Source of the DNA: Brachypterus glaber
Taxonomy: Eukaryota; Arthropoda; Insecta; Coleoptera; Kateretidae
Length of the DNA stretch: 64,000 nucleotides
Assembly (NCBI GenBank): GCA_958510825.1
Contig: OY294047.1
Span: 3,720,001-3,784,000, forward strand
Direction: 5' to 3'
The notes under the pieces were generated by a model that saw nothing but the letters and a program-made list of their open reading frames with translations, did no database searches and was not told the DNA's origin. Below are positions 1 to 41,160 of this stretch, one piece after another (position 1 is the stretch's first letter; the number at the start of each line of letters is the position of its first letter). Both the position numbers and the translations under genes were made by a program.

Positions 1-439
1 GAAATGCGCTTCGTTGAATTATTTGATAACAAACGGCCTGTTTGTTATCAAAAAATGGACTGCCGTCTTTTTAGATTAGATAAAGAGAGACGTTCTACAG
101 AAAGAGATAACAGTATAATTATTATTGTTTTAAAATAAAATTATGCATATTTTAGGTAAAAATAACATTTTAGATTATATTTTAAATTACATTGAGGTAA
201 GATATTTGTTTTTTTTTAAGTAAAAAACTATTTTTTTTTTTAATTTTTACAGAGCTATGTGTACAGTAGGTCTAAAGTTTCCTCGCCTGCCGGCTCGTAT
301 GACAAACTTTCCGCTCGCGCGGAATATTGTCTATTCCATACTAGTTATAGAATATACTATTTTGGGTTGGTATTGAAGACCTAAATTTATGTTGCCTAAC
401 GTATCGGACTGCTGTCCATTCATATAAGCCGGCCTGCTT
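1..439. other. non-coding flank with a short hairpin
   Basis: I see no gene here. The one clear structure is a perfect 13-bp inverted repeat at 22-34 and 40-52 (TTTGATAACAAAC and its complement) with a 5-nt loop. The rest is AT-rich with oligo-T runs. Confidence 0.6.
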
Positions 440-2931
440 ATCAGGGTATGTATTCTCGGGCTCGAGAGAACGCATTCCCGGGAGAAAAGTAGTGTGGGTT
501 GCATATTCTTTCTCTCGAAACGCAAAACTACTTATTCTTGAACTTCACTTCGCACGAAAATTGAGGAACTTTACTTCTACTACTCGAGATCGTGAGAAGC
601 GGTCGTTCACGGAAATTTTGACATATAAGTTAGATAGATAGATATTTATTTGTGCTAATAATTTAAAAAATTTTACATACGTCAATAGAATAAAACTAAA
701 TATAAAGTAAATATAAAAAAAGCTTAAGACAATATTGTGTATAAAACAAAAAAAAAAAAATTACCGAAGTACAAAGATGGGTGCTGCAAGTGCAAGAAAA
801 TCGTCAAATCTATAAAAGGCGTTTCTTAATAAAAAGGCTTTAATAGACCTCTTAAAATTATTGTAATTTAGATTTCTTACCTCAAGAGGAAGTTTGTTGT
901 AAAAAGTTGGAGCATAGTACAGTGTTGATATTCTGGATGTTTCCAATCTTAGAAAATCAACCCTTATATCACGCCCCGACCTCGTATTATGTCTATGCAC
1001 CTCGTCGTGGGTTACGTACCTATTTAGATTAGACTTTGCGTATAGTAGGCATTCATAAATATATCTAGAGGGAATTGTAAATAAGTTTAACTCAATAAAC
1101 CTTTGTTTTACATCCTCTCTATATCCCAGCCCACAGAGAACACGAACAGCACGTCTCTGCAAACCAAATATTCTGTCAGCTTCCGACGAGTGGCCCCACG
1201 CCAATATGGAATAAGTACAGGTGCTCATTATAAGTGAATGATAAATCATTTTTGAGGTTGAAAAGTTAACTGTATATCTCATATTACGAAGAAGATATAT
1301 GGATTTTGTGATCTTTTTTGACATATTTGTAACATGTTGCTTAAATGACAAGGTGACGTCTAACTCAACACCAAGGAATTTAACATTTTTATTATTTAAA
1401 TCGTGATCTAGTGGTCTTAAACTAAATATTATATTATCAGTCTTTGAATGGTTAAAACTTAATGAGTTGGCAGTAAACCAATCTTCAACTGTTTTTGATA
1501 TTGTTTGCATATCAGATCTAAGTAATTTGTAATTCGAGTTAGACTTCATAACCGTGGTGTCATCGGCAAATAGCACCATTTCCGCGTCATCCACTGCTGT
1601 GAATATATCGTTGATATAAATGAGGAATAGCAGAGGTCCTAGTAAGGACCCCTGCGGTATTCCGTACAAAATAACTTCCTCTTCAGAGAGCTCCCCATTG
1701 ATTAAAGTAGCCTGTCTTCTCCCTTTAAGGTAGCTTTCTAGCAACCTCAGAGCAATCTCGCTGAAACCGTAATATCGTAGTTTTTCTAAAAGCATATCGG
1801 GATCTACGCAATCGAAGGCTTTTGTCAGGTCACATAAAATTGCTTCTATGTACTCCTTGTCTTCATATCCCATAATAATTTTTTCCATTAGCTTGAGGAT
1901 AGCTAGAGTTGTGGATTTGTTTCTACGAAACCCATATTGGTTTGTAGAGAAAAGATTATTTTCTTCAAAATAGCTGTATATTTGATTTTTGAGAAGACAT
2001 TCAAAAACTTTCGATATTACAGGTATCAGCGAGATTGGCCTGTAGTTCCCCAAGTCATCTTTATCTCCCTTCTTAAAAATAGGTATAACTTTTGATATCT
2101 TAAAACAGTCTGGGTATATTCCCTCTTTAATACATATATTAAATAATTTTGTAAGTGGAATAATCAAAATATTTTTTACAGTCTGTAATAGATCTACATT
2201 TATATCATATATATCTCGACTATTTTTGTTTTTTAGGGAGTCAACAGCCTGCCTTACATCATTGTAGGAGAACTCTCTAAAGGTGAAGCTATTTGTATTT
2301 AGAAGATTAAGCTTACGTAAATGACGGGAAAAGTGTCGCGCGCGCATTCGAACATAACCCTATTTTTGCTTTGGTTTTGTGTTGTTAATTTGAATACCGT
2401 TTTGTTTTATAATAGTTAATCGTAATTAATAAAAGATTTTTTATATTTATAAATTATTATACATATTATGATAATAATATAACGATGGATGATTTGGAAA
2501 TTGTGGGGGCTGTTGCCCTTTTGGGAGATCTGCAAGATGCGGAAGACCAAATGGTGAAAATTTAGAAGGATTTTTTTTGCTGACTGCTAGTTGGCGCAGA
2601 TCTTTTTCTGGTTTTATTTTTAGTAATTTCTTACTAATAATATATTATACTTCTATATATTAATTTAAAAAAATATTTAAACCCCAGCAACTTGTTTACA
2701 AATAATGAAAATAATGACAGCCTGCGCACGCAAACTCGTGACGCATAATCTGATTGGTTAAAATCAGCTAAAATACTTGGCAACGCTGCAGCCGGCTGCA
2801 GAGATCCCATCACGCTCCCTGCTCTTCAAGAATAGCATTTTTTAACTTTGGGGAACTTTGATATGATGTGATCAGTTCCCTTCCTACGAAAATTGTTCAC
2901 GTTCTCTCGAGCCCAAGAATAGATACCCTGA
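440..2931. repeat. inverted pair flanking a nested LINE
   Basis: A segment at about 445-474 (CAGGGTAT, then GGGCTCGAGAGAACG) returns inverted at about 2897-2931 (CGTTCTCTCGAGCCC, then ATACCCTG). The pair encloses the minus-strand reverse-transcriptase fragment. It may be the ends of an older TIR element into which the LINE inserted. No target duplication was recognised, so the outer limits are uncertain. A perfect 16-bp palindrome, CTGCAGCCGGCTGCAG, lies at 2786-2801. Confidence 0.4.
761..2347 (-). CDS. Jockey-like non-LTR retrotransposon reverse transcriptase, 5'-truncated
   Basis: This is an intact 528-residue reading frame of a LINE reverse transcriptase, which copies element RNA at a nicked target. 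Visible blocks run in family order: NYRPISLIPVISKVFE and YGFRRNKST in the fingers, LCDLTKAFDCVD in the palm, GIPQGSLLGPLLFLIYIND, then the catalytic FADD at residues 260-263, and a C-terminal LPLEVRNL tail typical of Jockey/CR1-type ORF2. The apurinic endonuclease domain that normally precedes it is absent, so the copy is 5'-truncated near 2347. A short 3' region on the minus strand (about 760 down to 628) ends in an AATAAA-containing TCTA microsatellite. Jockey clade is inferred by eye; CR1 is the alternative. It is autonomous-dead but its frame has no stop. Confidence 0.9.
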   Translation of the reverse strand: MRARHFSRHLRKLNLLNTNSFTFREFSYNDVRQAVDSLKNKNSRDIYDINVDLLQTVKNILIIPLTKLFNICIKEGIYPDCFKISKVIPIFKKGDKDDLGNYRPISLIPVISKVFECLLKNQIYSYFEENNLFSTNQYGFRRNKSTTLAILKLMEKIIMGYEDKEYIEAILCDLTKAFDCVDPDMLLEKLRYYGFSEIALRLLESYLKGRRQATLINGELSEEEVILYGIPQGSLLGPLLFLIYINDIFTAVDDAEMVLFADDTTVMKSNSNYKLLRSDMQTISKTVEDWFTANSLSFNHSKTDNIIFSLRPLDHDLNNKNVKFLGVELDVTLSFKQHVTNMSKKITKSIYLLRNMRYTVNFSTSKMIYHSLIMSTCTYSILAWGHSSEADRIFGLQRRAVRVLCGLGYREDVKQRFIELNLFTIPSRYIYECLLYAKSNLNRYVTHDEVHRHNTRSGRDIRVDFLRLETSRISTLYYAPTFYNKLPLEVRNLNYNNFKRSIKAFLLRNAFYRFDDFLALAAPIFVLR

Positions 2932-3540
2932 AGTGTAACATTTTAATGCACATCCATTTCAAATGATATTACACCACTATTTAATATATCACATAAATTA
3001 TTTAAATATATTAATAATTATTAATTATAATAATTAGTTATTACCACGGATATTACTTAATTTGTTATGATGAATTACTTAAAATATTAGAAATACTAAT
3101 TTAAAAACCCGTCGAATATTTTTTTTCTACAGTGCACTCATAGATTTATTGCACCGTAAAAATTGATACTATTTTTGAACACATTATAAAACTGTGGTTC
3201 AAGTTTTTTCTTTTATAACTTGTGCCCAATATTATACAAAATTTCGAACTGAAAATATCGGCATTATTATCTTAACTGTGAATTTTTTACCCAAGTATCT
3301 GGGGTAATTCTTTCCTAATTTACATTTAAATTAACCCAGGAGCTATGTGAGAAATTTAGAAAGAATTAAAATTCCCGTTGTGAAAAAAGTTACTTTAATT
3401 CGTTTTGACTCTGATAAAAACGATATAATTTTTATAATACAGAACCTCGTACAGTAGGTACGCTAAGGACTTTAAAATTAATAAACTGTTGGTCCTACAA
3501 ACCAAACTTTTTTAAGTTATAGACAATAACTTCTCGTGTC
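2348..3540. other. non-coding repeat-derived sequence
   Basis: No supportable gene. The stretch is strongly AT-rich apart from a GC-richer patch at 2725-2830. If PI4KB has an upstream untranslated exon, it could lie here or left of the window; no donor could be tied to it. Confidence 0.5.
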
Positions 3541-4061
3541 GATTTCTTTTGTACATATAAAACATATTAAGAATATAATTTTTTTATTTTTGCATTTTTA
3601 TTACATCTTGACCACTTCAGAGGGCGTCTTTCAAAAGGCACTTTTTAAACGGCTCCACAGTTTTTGGGCTTTCTGTAATACATAAAGTAAAAATTCCAAC
3701 GGGATTTTATGCATAAGACTAAATACTAGTAACTAAACCTAAAACATATTCTATTTTTAATATTTTTATCATTTTATAAGCATTTTTCTGAAAAATGTTA
3801 AAAACGCCATTTCATTTTCTGAAAAATGTTTATAAAATCATAAAAATATTAAAAATAGAATATTTTTTAGGGTTAGTTACTAGTATTTAGTCTTATGAAT
3901 AGAATCCCATTGGAATTTTTACTCTATGTGTTACAGGAAGCCCAAAAACTGTGGAGCCGTTTAAAAAGTGTCTTTTGGAAACGCCCTTTGAAGTGGTCAA
4001 GATGTACTAAAATTGCAAAAAAAAAATATTCTTAATATGTTTTATATGTCCAAAAGAAATC
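3541..4061. mobile_element. foldback (long inverted repeat) element
   Basis: Two arms of about 260 bp are inverted copies of each other and meet near 3808. The left arm starts GATTTCTTTTGTACATATAA and the right arm ends with its near-complement. Arm similarity is high but imperfect, with scattered substitutions. No coding frame is present, so it is a non-autonomous foldback/MITE. It ends about 105 nt before the first visible PI4KB coding exon, inside what is probably the first intron. Confidence 0.8.
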
Positions 4062-4170
4062 AGTTTAATAAATATATATTCTTTTCACAAAAAAAAAATA
4101 AAATTCTTTTTTTTTTCCAATTATGTCCCCTTAACAGTAATAATAACAACTTTTCCTTTGTTCCAGGTCT

Positions 4171-34617
<30,447 letters not shown>

Positions 34618-34681
34618 CTGTGTGATTATCACACTATAAATGTGTGATTATCACATTGTGATACAATATTAGATATTGTGT

Positions 34682-34700
34682 AATAAATTGGTTAAATAAA
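34682..34700 (+). terminator. PI4KB polyadenylation signals
   Basis: Two AATAAA hexamers (34682-34687, 34695-34700) 65-80 nt after the stop codon. Confidence 0.7.
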
Positions 34701-34777
34701 TAACGGTAATTCCAATACCGCACAGACTGAGTTAGCATAGTAGACCGTTTTACACATTTATTTGAATGTTCAGTTGA

Positions 34778-35386
34778 TTTCAACAAAACTGGAAAAGTGA
34801 GGTTAAGTAAAATTTCATGTTTTCCATAAAATTTAGTTGTGTGAATGTGGATTATTTAAATGGGGTTATGCCTGTTTGGACTTTTTAAAATAAGGTTAGT
34901 TTAACCATGTCAAACATCATATGTTATTCTATGCATTTGGGTTTAGTAAATACTATTTGGATTTTGAAGCATATCTCTATTGTTAATTACTGTATTTCTG
35001 CTCTAAAATATCCCTATTCTAAAATGTCTATTATTAAATCCCCTTATCAATATATTTTGTATCTAATAAACTTGTTTTAAATACCTTTATTTTTAAAAAA
35101 CACTACTAGTATATTGGTCTCCTACAACTAGGTATTCCTCATAGTTCCTTAATTTAAAAATTATAATTATGGGTTTTACACCAGTATTCTTCGAGTATTC
35201 TTGTTTTTCTGCTTTATCTCTCCCAATTTTAAAAAAATACACCAACATTTTTTGACTTTGACATTGATGTGGCAATAACAATATTGACACTAAATTTATT
35301 AACAAGTAAACAAATATTTATCAAATGAAAGATAGTTCACAATGTAATTTTTTTTTTATAACCCCACTTTTCCAGTTTTGTTGAAA
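34778..35386 (+). mobile_element. 606-bp TIR element, copy 2
   Basis: Very close to 17634-18239 over its full length. Here the inverted symmetry extends further out (ATGTTCAGTTGA / TTAACTGTTCAT), so the ends of the family may be longer than copy 1 shows, or the target site was itself symmetric. Confidence 0.85.
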
Positions 35387-35398
35387 TTAACTGTTCAT

Positions 35399-36874
35399 TT
35401 GGCGGTAGTTATTAAGAGTTGCCAAAAATGGGCCCAATATGTCACTATTATGGCGCACGCTAATCTTGAATACAAATTAAGTTTTAGTGACTTGCCAACG
35501 CAAGCCAAGGGTTAACCCTGCTAGTAGGAGGCCTACACATTAAAAAACCATTAACAGTAGAATCTGAGGTGCTCGGTTTCGGAAGATAATAGACTTTTTG
35601 CACGACCAAGACTAGAACCTAATTTTGCGCTTTCATTTTCGGGACTAAACTTGCCGTTTTTCTCCCTAGGGAATAAATATCACAGCAACCTTGATAATAT
35701 TAAAATATTATACTTACTATGTGCTTTGCTGGTTCAAAAATTAGGTTTGGTGGTGTTTTGTAATAAATTAGCGATTCAAACCAAATTATTTTATCTTAAC
35801 AAAGAAAACCTTTAAAAATAACATTGTTATAACAATTTATACATAACTTAAAATTTATCATCTTCGTCCATTTTTTGACGTTTGTGTCAAGCATATTAAA
35901 AAACAATTGAAATCGCGATAGCCATGAAACTGACTTTTCGCAATTTACAGTCATCTTGATTAAATTACGAAAATAAAACAACCCATTTTAGACGCTAAAT
36001 TGTTTGGCAAAAAATAGTGTATATACCTCAGGACTAAACTTGGCTGTTTTAGTCCCTTGCATTTCTGTTTCCCTCGCTCGCTCGGAAAACGCTAATGCAG
36101 CGGGACTAAAGATCAGTTTAGTCCCTTGGTATATAAATAACTATTTTTCCTTTGAAATTGCCATAGCGGACTTAATAAAACTTTATTTTATACTGTTTTA
36201 GAATATATTGGTCAAAGATTTAAAATCCGTTCACATAAATAGTCGATTCTTAATTTAGAAAAAAGTTGTTGCAGATGTATTTGGTAGGTTATTTTCTAAA
36301 AAAATGTAGTGCAGTGTATTAAATATCTGTCATAATGTGTCAGAACAATAATTCAGTAATTATAGCCGATTTTGACTAACCAAGTTAGGGGAATATGTAT
36401 TTCTTTCTTTTTTTAACTCATCAATTAAACAGAGAAAGAGATACATACAGGTTAACCGGCGTTACCACAAAAAATTGGCAAATGTTTGACCAATAATTTG
36501 TCATCAATCGATACACACGATAATATGCATATTTTTTGAGAAAATAAGATGCAAAAAACCTCAGTGTTACTTTTTTACGAAATGAAAATCAATAGACCAT
36601 TTCTGTGAATGGATTTAAATTCTCTGATCAAAATTTATATAGAATAAGCTAAAACTGTGGTCATTTTATTTCAAAAAGTTCAATATCTTCACCTCAAATT
36701 TAACTGTCAATGATTTTATAATGTGTAGACTACCTGCTAACAGGACTAACTGTTGGTTTGCGTTGGCAAGTCACTAAAACTTAATTTGCATTCAAGATTA
36801 GCGTGGGCGGAACCGATTTGAATATTTTTTTTGGGGTCTGGGGCCATTTTGCAAGTTTTAGTAACTACCAACAG
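35399..36874. mobile_element. 1.5-kb TIR element with about 140-bp ends
   Basis: Left end (35401-35545) contains CGCACGCTAATCTTGAATAC then AAATTAAGTTTTAGTGACTT and GCCAACGCAA. The right end (36725-36874) is its inverted, diverged copy. Inside, GGACTAAACTTGGCTGTTTT and related GGGACTAAA motifs are repeated (35640-36130). No transposase domain recognised. Confidence 0.75.
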
Positions 36875-37127
36875 ATAAAAATTCAAAAAAAGTGTAAAAC
36901 GATCCACCCTATTATCCTAGGGCTAATTTTTTAATGAATTGAGTAAGTTTTTTTACTTTTTACTTACTTGTATAAATGTGGTACCGGGTTATAATTGAGG
37001 TATGATGTTACAAAAAGATACTTTTTTCATGGTTCATTTTTAAGAGAGTTTAGTGTGAACATCTGGCGACCCAATATTTTTCAATAAAAAAATAAAATTA
37101 TGTCGTGTTTTTTATTTAGTGAAATTA

Positions 37128-37487
37128 ATAATGTTATATTTTTTATTGTTTTATTAGAACAGAAAATAATTAAAGAATAAAGTAAATCTTTTTTATTTTT
37201 GCCAACGTTTCGGTCTTTATTGTAAGGTCATCTTCAGGGCTTGTTAGATACATATTTTTAGATTATATAAAAAATATTGAGTAAAAAATATAATTTCAAA
37301 TTATTTTCTCCTTCAATATCATCAATTTATATTTTTTACTCAATATTTTTTATATAATTTAAAAATATTTATCTAACAAGCCCTAAAGATGACCTTACAA
37401 TAAAGACCGAAACGTTGGCAAAAATAAAAAAGATTTACTTTATTCTTTAATTATTTTCTGTTCTAATAAAACAAGAAAAAAAATATA
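37128..37487. mobile_element. 360-bp foldback element
   Basis: ATGTTATATTTTTTATTGTT through TTATATAAAAAATATTGAGT is mirrored to the right arm. Each arm carries CCAACGTTTCGGTC...AAGGTCATCTTCAGGGC or its complement. The two arms differ at a few bases (CCCTGAAGA against CCCTAAAGA). Confidence 0.85.
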
Positions 37488-37680
37488 ACATACATTTATA
37501 GAACAAGAACAACAAGAAATTAATAATTTTTATAAGCCGCAACCAAGGTAACCAAAATATTTTTTTTGTTTATAAATAATTTAAAATGTTAAAATATCCG
37601 AAAATATGGGTTTTGTATTGCTTTAAAAATTCAGATTTGTTTGAACACTTACAATATAAAACTCTTTAGCATTTATATAA

Positions 37681-38961
37681 TCCCAGCAAACACACCAGCA
37701 ATGGGCCGGCAACGGCACAATGCCGTAAGCCGATAAAGAGTCATCGGTCCGTTGACGACATGCCATTACCGGCCCGGTAATGGAAGTGTCGCACAAGCCG
37801 ATAACTGGCCGGTAATGGCAAGCCGATAACGGGCCCGTAATGGCTAGCCGGCAGACTACCGATAATTGAGGGGTATAGAATCAAATAGTGTCAAATGTCC
37901 ACTCATGTGAATTTTACTTCAGAAGCAAAAAAATAACGAATTAAAACACACTCGATCGGCAAATTTGTATTGTTTTGTATAATTTGATATATAGCAAATT
38001 ATACAAAACAAGTGACGACCGAGTGTTTTATTTCTTTTTTTTTTTGCTTCTGAAGTAAAATTTACATGACTGGACATTGCACTATTTGATTCTATACCCT
38101 GAATTTTAATTTCTGGTTTATATTAAAAAAAATTTTTTTTGTTTTTTGCATAAAAAAAATAAAAAATAAATAAAAATTAAAAATTTTCAAAAATTTTTTT
38201 TTCGAAAAATTTTGTTTTTTCATTTTTTTTTTGTTTTTCACGAAAAGATCTTAAGATCTTTTATTAAGTATTAAAAAAAATGGTTCGATGTTTTTTTTTT
38301 ATTTTTTGAAAAAACCTTTGTAATGAACTATAGGGAAAAGTATTATTTTGTTGGAGGTTGGATCAGTATTTTACCATGGCATAAAAAAGAACGATAATAT
38401 CGATCGTTTTAGAATATTATTCTGAATAAGTTTTTATATTTTAGTACCTACGAAACCTTAACGAGCTTCTTTCCCGCCCTGGGATCTTAAATGCGACTTT
38501 AATGCAAGTGAATTAATTGTTAATTTAGTATTTAATAAAAAAAATGTAATTACTTACTTTTTATCTTCAAAAATCATTATTAAGAATTGTAAATAAACAC
38601 ATGCCACAGAAAATTTTCATTAATGAACTTTATCACTGACGCAGCAAAATCACAACACAAGAGGCCAGTTTGAGTTGAAGCTCTCGGAGCATAGTTCTAT
38701 CTCTTTCTAACTACTTGTTTTAAAAGAGATAGAACTATGCTCCGAGCGCTCCAAGCTTCAACTCAAACGGCCCTAAGAACACAACCCGCGCAAAACTTTC
38801 GCATGCGTCTTGACTTCTTCTCCTTCTACGCAAGATCATATTTTAAATTGGCGTTGTATCGTCGGCCACAAATCGGTCCTTTACAGGCTAGCCGATAATC
38901 GGCAAGCCAGCAATGGGCCAATAATTATTTATGCCGATTATCGTACGGTGGTTTGCTGGGA
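37681..38961. mobile_element. 1.28-kb TIR element, TCCCAGCAAAC ends
   Basis: TCCCAGCAAAC at 37681 and GTTTGCTGGGA ending at 38961, flanked by TAA on both sides. Subterminal arrays of GCCGATAA/GCCGGTAATGGC units lie at both ends (37700-37870 and 38880-38945). Inside are two large palindromes, 37876-38097 (ends AATAGTG...CACTATT) and 38664-38773 (around ATAGAACTATGCTCCGAGC). No transposase recognised. TAA duplication would suit PIF/Harbinger, as inference only. Confidence 0.75.
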
Positions 38962-39236
38962 TAAAACTAAACTCGAAAATTTGAACCCAAACAATATGTA
39001 CAGCGACAAATAGTTTTTGTAAAAAAGGAGTTATAAACTTGACTAATTTAACATGTACATATTAGAGATATATTTCAAAAATAAAAATAATTCGTATAAA
39101 TTTTTGTGAAAATGAGTTTTAATAAATTCCGAATTTAAAAGGATGTTTTTTATTATTTGAAAAATAACGTTTTAAAGCATTTTGTTTGTGTTTAAATATA
39201 ATTTAAAACTTATTTCAATGTGTTTTTGCTAGACAG

Positions 39237-39512
39237 TTTCTACAGAAACCAACGAACTAATAACTCTTCTGTCTAGAATAGGCATTTAATTCGTTAAAAC
39301 TAACAAAAACGTCGGCAACATAAACATTCGTCTGTCTTACTCGCACATATTTGTTCTAACAGAGACAACAATACCAGTTACTGGTAACTGTTATTGTTCA
39401 GGCCTGAATATACCTACTATTTGTTTACAAACAAACCGAGATGTTGGCGATACTTAATTTTAACGGTATGCGTATTCTAGAAAGAAGAGTTATTAGTTCG
39501 TTGACAGAAACA
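39237..39512. mobile_element. 276-bp TIR element
   Basis: CAACGAACTAATAACTCTTC with TCTAGAATA at the left is inverted at the right (TATTCTAGAAAGAAGAGTTA then TTAGTTCGTTG). Non-coding interior. Confidence 0.75.
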
Positions 39513-39687
39513 CAAATGAAATTTTCGGATTTTAGTAAATTTTCATTCAGTATTACTTACTGAATTGCACGGAACATTTAACAGTTTTACGAAAAAAATG
39601 CACAAAATTTACATGCAATTTTACATTTATATAAAATTATGTTTTTGTTCATTATCGAAAATATTGTCATTTATATCAGTATAGGCA

Positions 39688-40250
39688 ATGATCAAAGAAC
39701 TTTTACCTCAAGAAGTAATTTCAGATCAATGTTTATGAAGGTGTCATCTTTTTGTTTGTTCATTTACTAACAGAAACGCGATACAGCTTTGTGGTGTAAA
39801 ATGTAGATGTCGCTAGTCGACTTTCAGGCTACCTAGTAGCGATGTTGCGTAGTTTCCACCTTATCGTAAATTCAAATCATTATACTTAGATTAAAAATGT
39901 AAAAAACTTTATTGTGTATACTATAATTATGTTTAATAATATAGTATATTGAAATTTATTAAAGTTAAACTACTAGTTAATATAAAACTCATACAGAACT
40001 AATGTTTCTTAAAATTTACAATAAAATATACAAAGTATATGTTTCCAATCGGCAACACTGTACCCCTGTCAGTCATTTTACGACATTAGACTGTGAGTTT
40101 ACACATTCTTTCTCTCTCTACGCGTACTAAGTGTAAACAATAGTCACTCCCCACCAGCCCCTCACCGTAGTTGGTTCACGCTTCAAACAAAGCATACGGT
40201 AGATTTCATCATATTCCTTCTTGAGGTAAAAGTTCTTTGGCAATGATAAA
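39688..40250. mobile_element. 560-bp TIR element
   Basis: AAAGAACTTTTACCTCAAGA AG at 39695 returns inverted at 40222-40243. The interior includes a TTACACATTCTTTCTCTCTC then TACGCGTACTAAGTG stretch and is non-coding. Confidence 0.65.
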
Positions 40251-40519
40251 TTACAAACAAAATGTATTTGAAAATGTAGTTTTTAAATTGCAAATTTGTA
40301 CCATCATTTTCATAGAAAACGCTCACATCACAGAACCCTGAGGTCCCCAACATTTTAAATTTTTAGTTGTAGTATATGTACTTTACTAAGATTGACACTG
40401 ACATTTTCAGTAATAATTAAGTAAGGTTAAAGTACAGTCTATATTATATAGTGCAAGTCCTATAACTGTCTTTAAGCATATATGCTTATAAGCAAAAAGG
40501 TTAACAAATTTTATTATAA

Positions 40520-41148
40520 CCCAGACAGCACATGATATCTTAAAGACGTCTTTTTTAGATCTTAATTATGTCTGGACGCCTAAAGACATAAAAAGGATAT
40601 CTTATGGACTTCTTTTTAAGGATGTTTAAAAGATATCTGATTATGATGTCTATAATATGTCTTTTAAGTATCGGTACAAGACGTCTTAACTTCGATACTC
40701 ATCGCTAAAAATAAATTAACCACAATCAACTATTAAAAAAATTACCATTTTATTAAAGATCTTTTTTTGAAAAACGAAAAAAATTTAAAAAAATTCAAAA
40801 AAGAAATTTTCAAAAAAAAAACTGAAAAAAAAAAAATAAAGAAAAAATACATTTTTTTAAGATCTTTTTTTGACAAACAAATTACCTCTCATTCTAATTC
40901 TTATTACGCTTTTTATATCAATACGACCGTACCTAGCAACGTAAATGGGAGGGGGTATTATGTTGTAAAGTCGCCTGCGCAAGGCGCCAGTAAGGCGTCT
41001 TTAAAAAGATGTCTTAAAGACGTTACCTTTTGTAACATACGACGTCTTTAAGATGCATATACGGCGAAAACCGACGTTTTTAAGACGTCTTGAATGACGA
41101 GCTACGACATCTTTAAGATCTCTTTAAGTCATCTTTGTGCTGTCTGGG
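40520..41148. mobile_element. 629-bp TIR element, CCCAGACAGCACA ends
   Basis: CCCAGACAGCACA at 40520-40532 and TGTGCTGTCTGGG at 41136-41148. Subterminal regions on both sides hold many copies of AAAGACGTCTTT-like palindromic units (TTAAGACGTCTT, AAAGACATA, AAGATATCTT). The middle is an A-rich low-complexity tract whose lysine-rich frame is not a gene. Confidence 0.8.
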
Positions 41149-41160
41149 AAATGATATTTA

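Noticed and set aside
2485..2565. 26-codon frame MDDLEIVGAVALLGDLQDAE...
   Set aside because: It vaguely recalls the acidic start of Harbinger-type proteins, but it is too short and no further frame or termini support it.
40767..41051. 94-codon lysine-rich frame
   Set aside because: A-rich low-complexity core of a TIR element.
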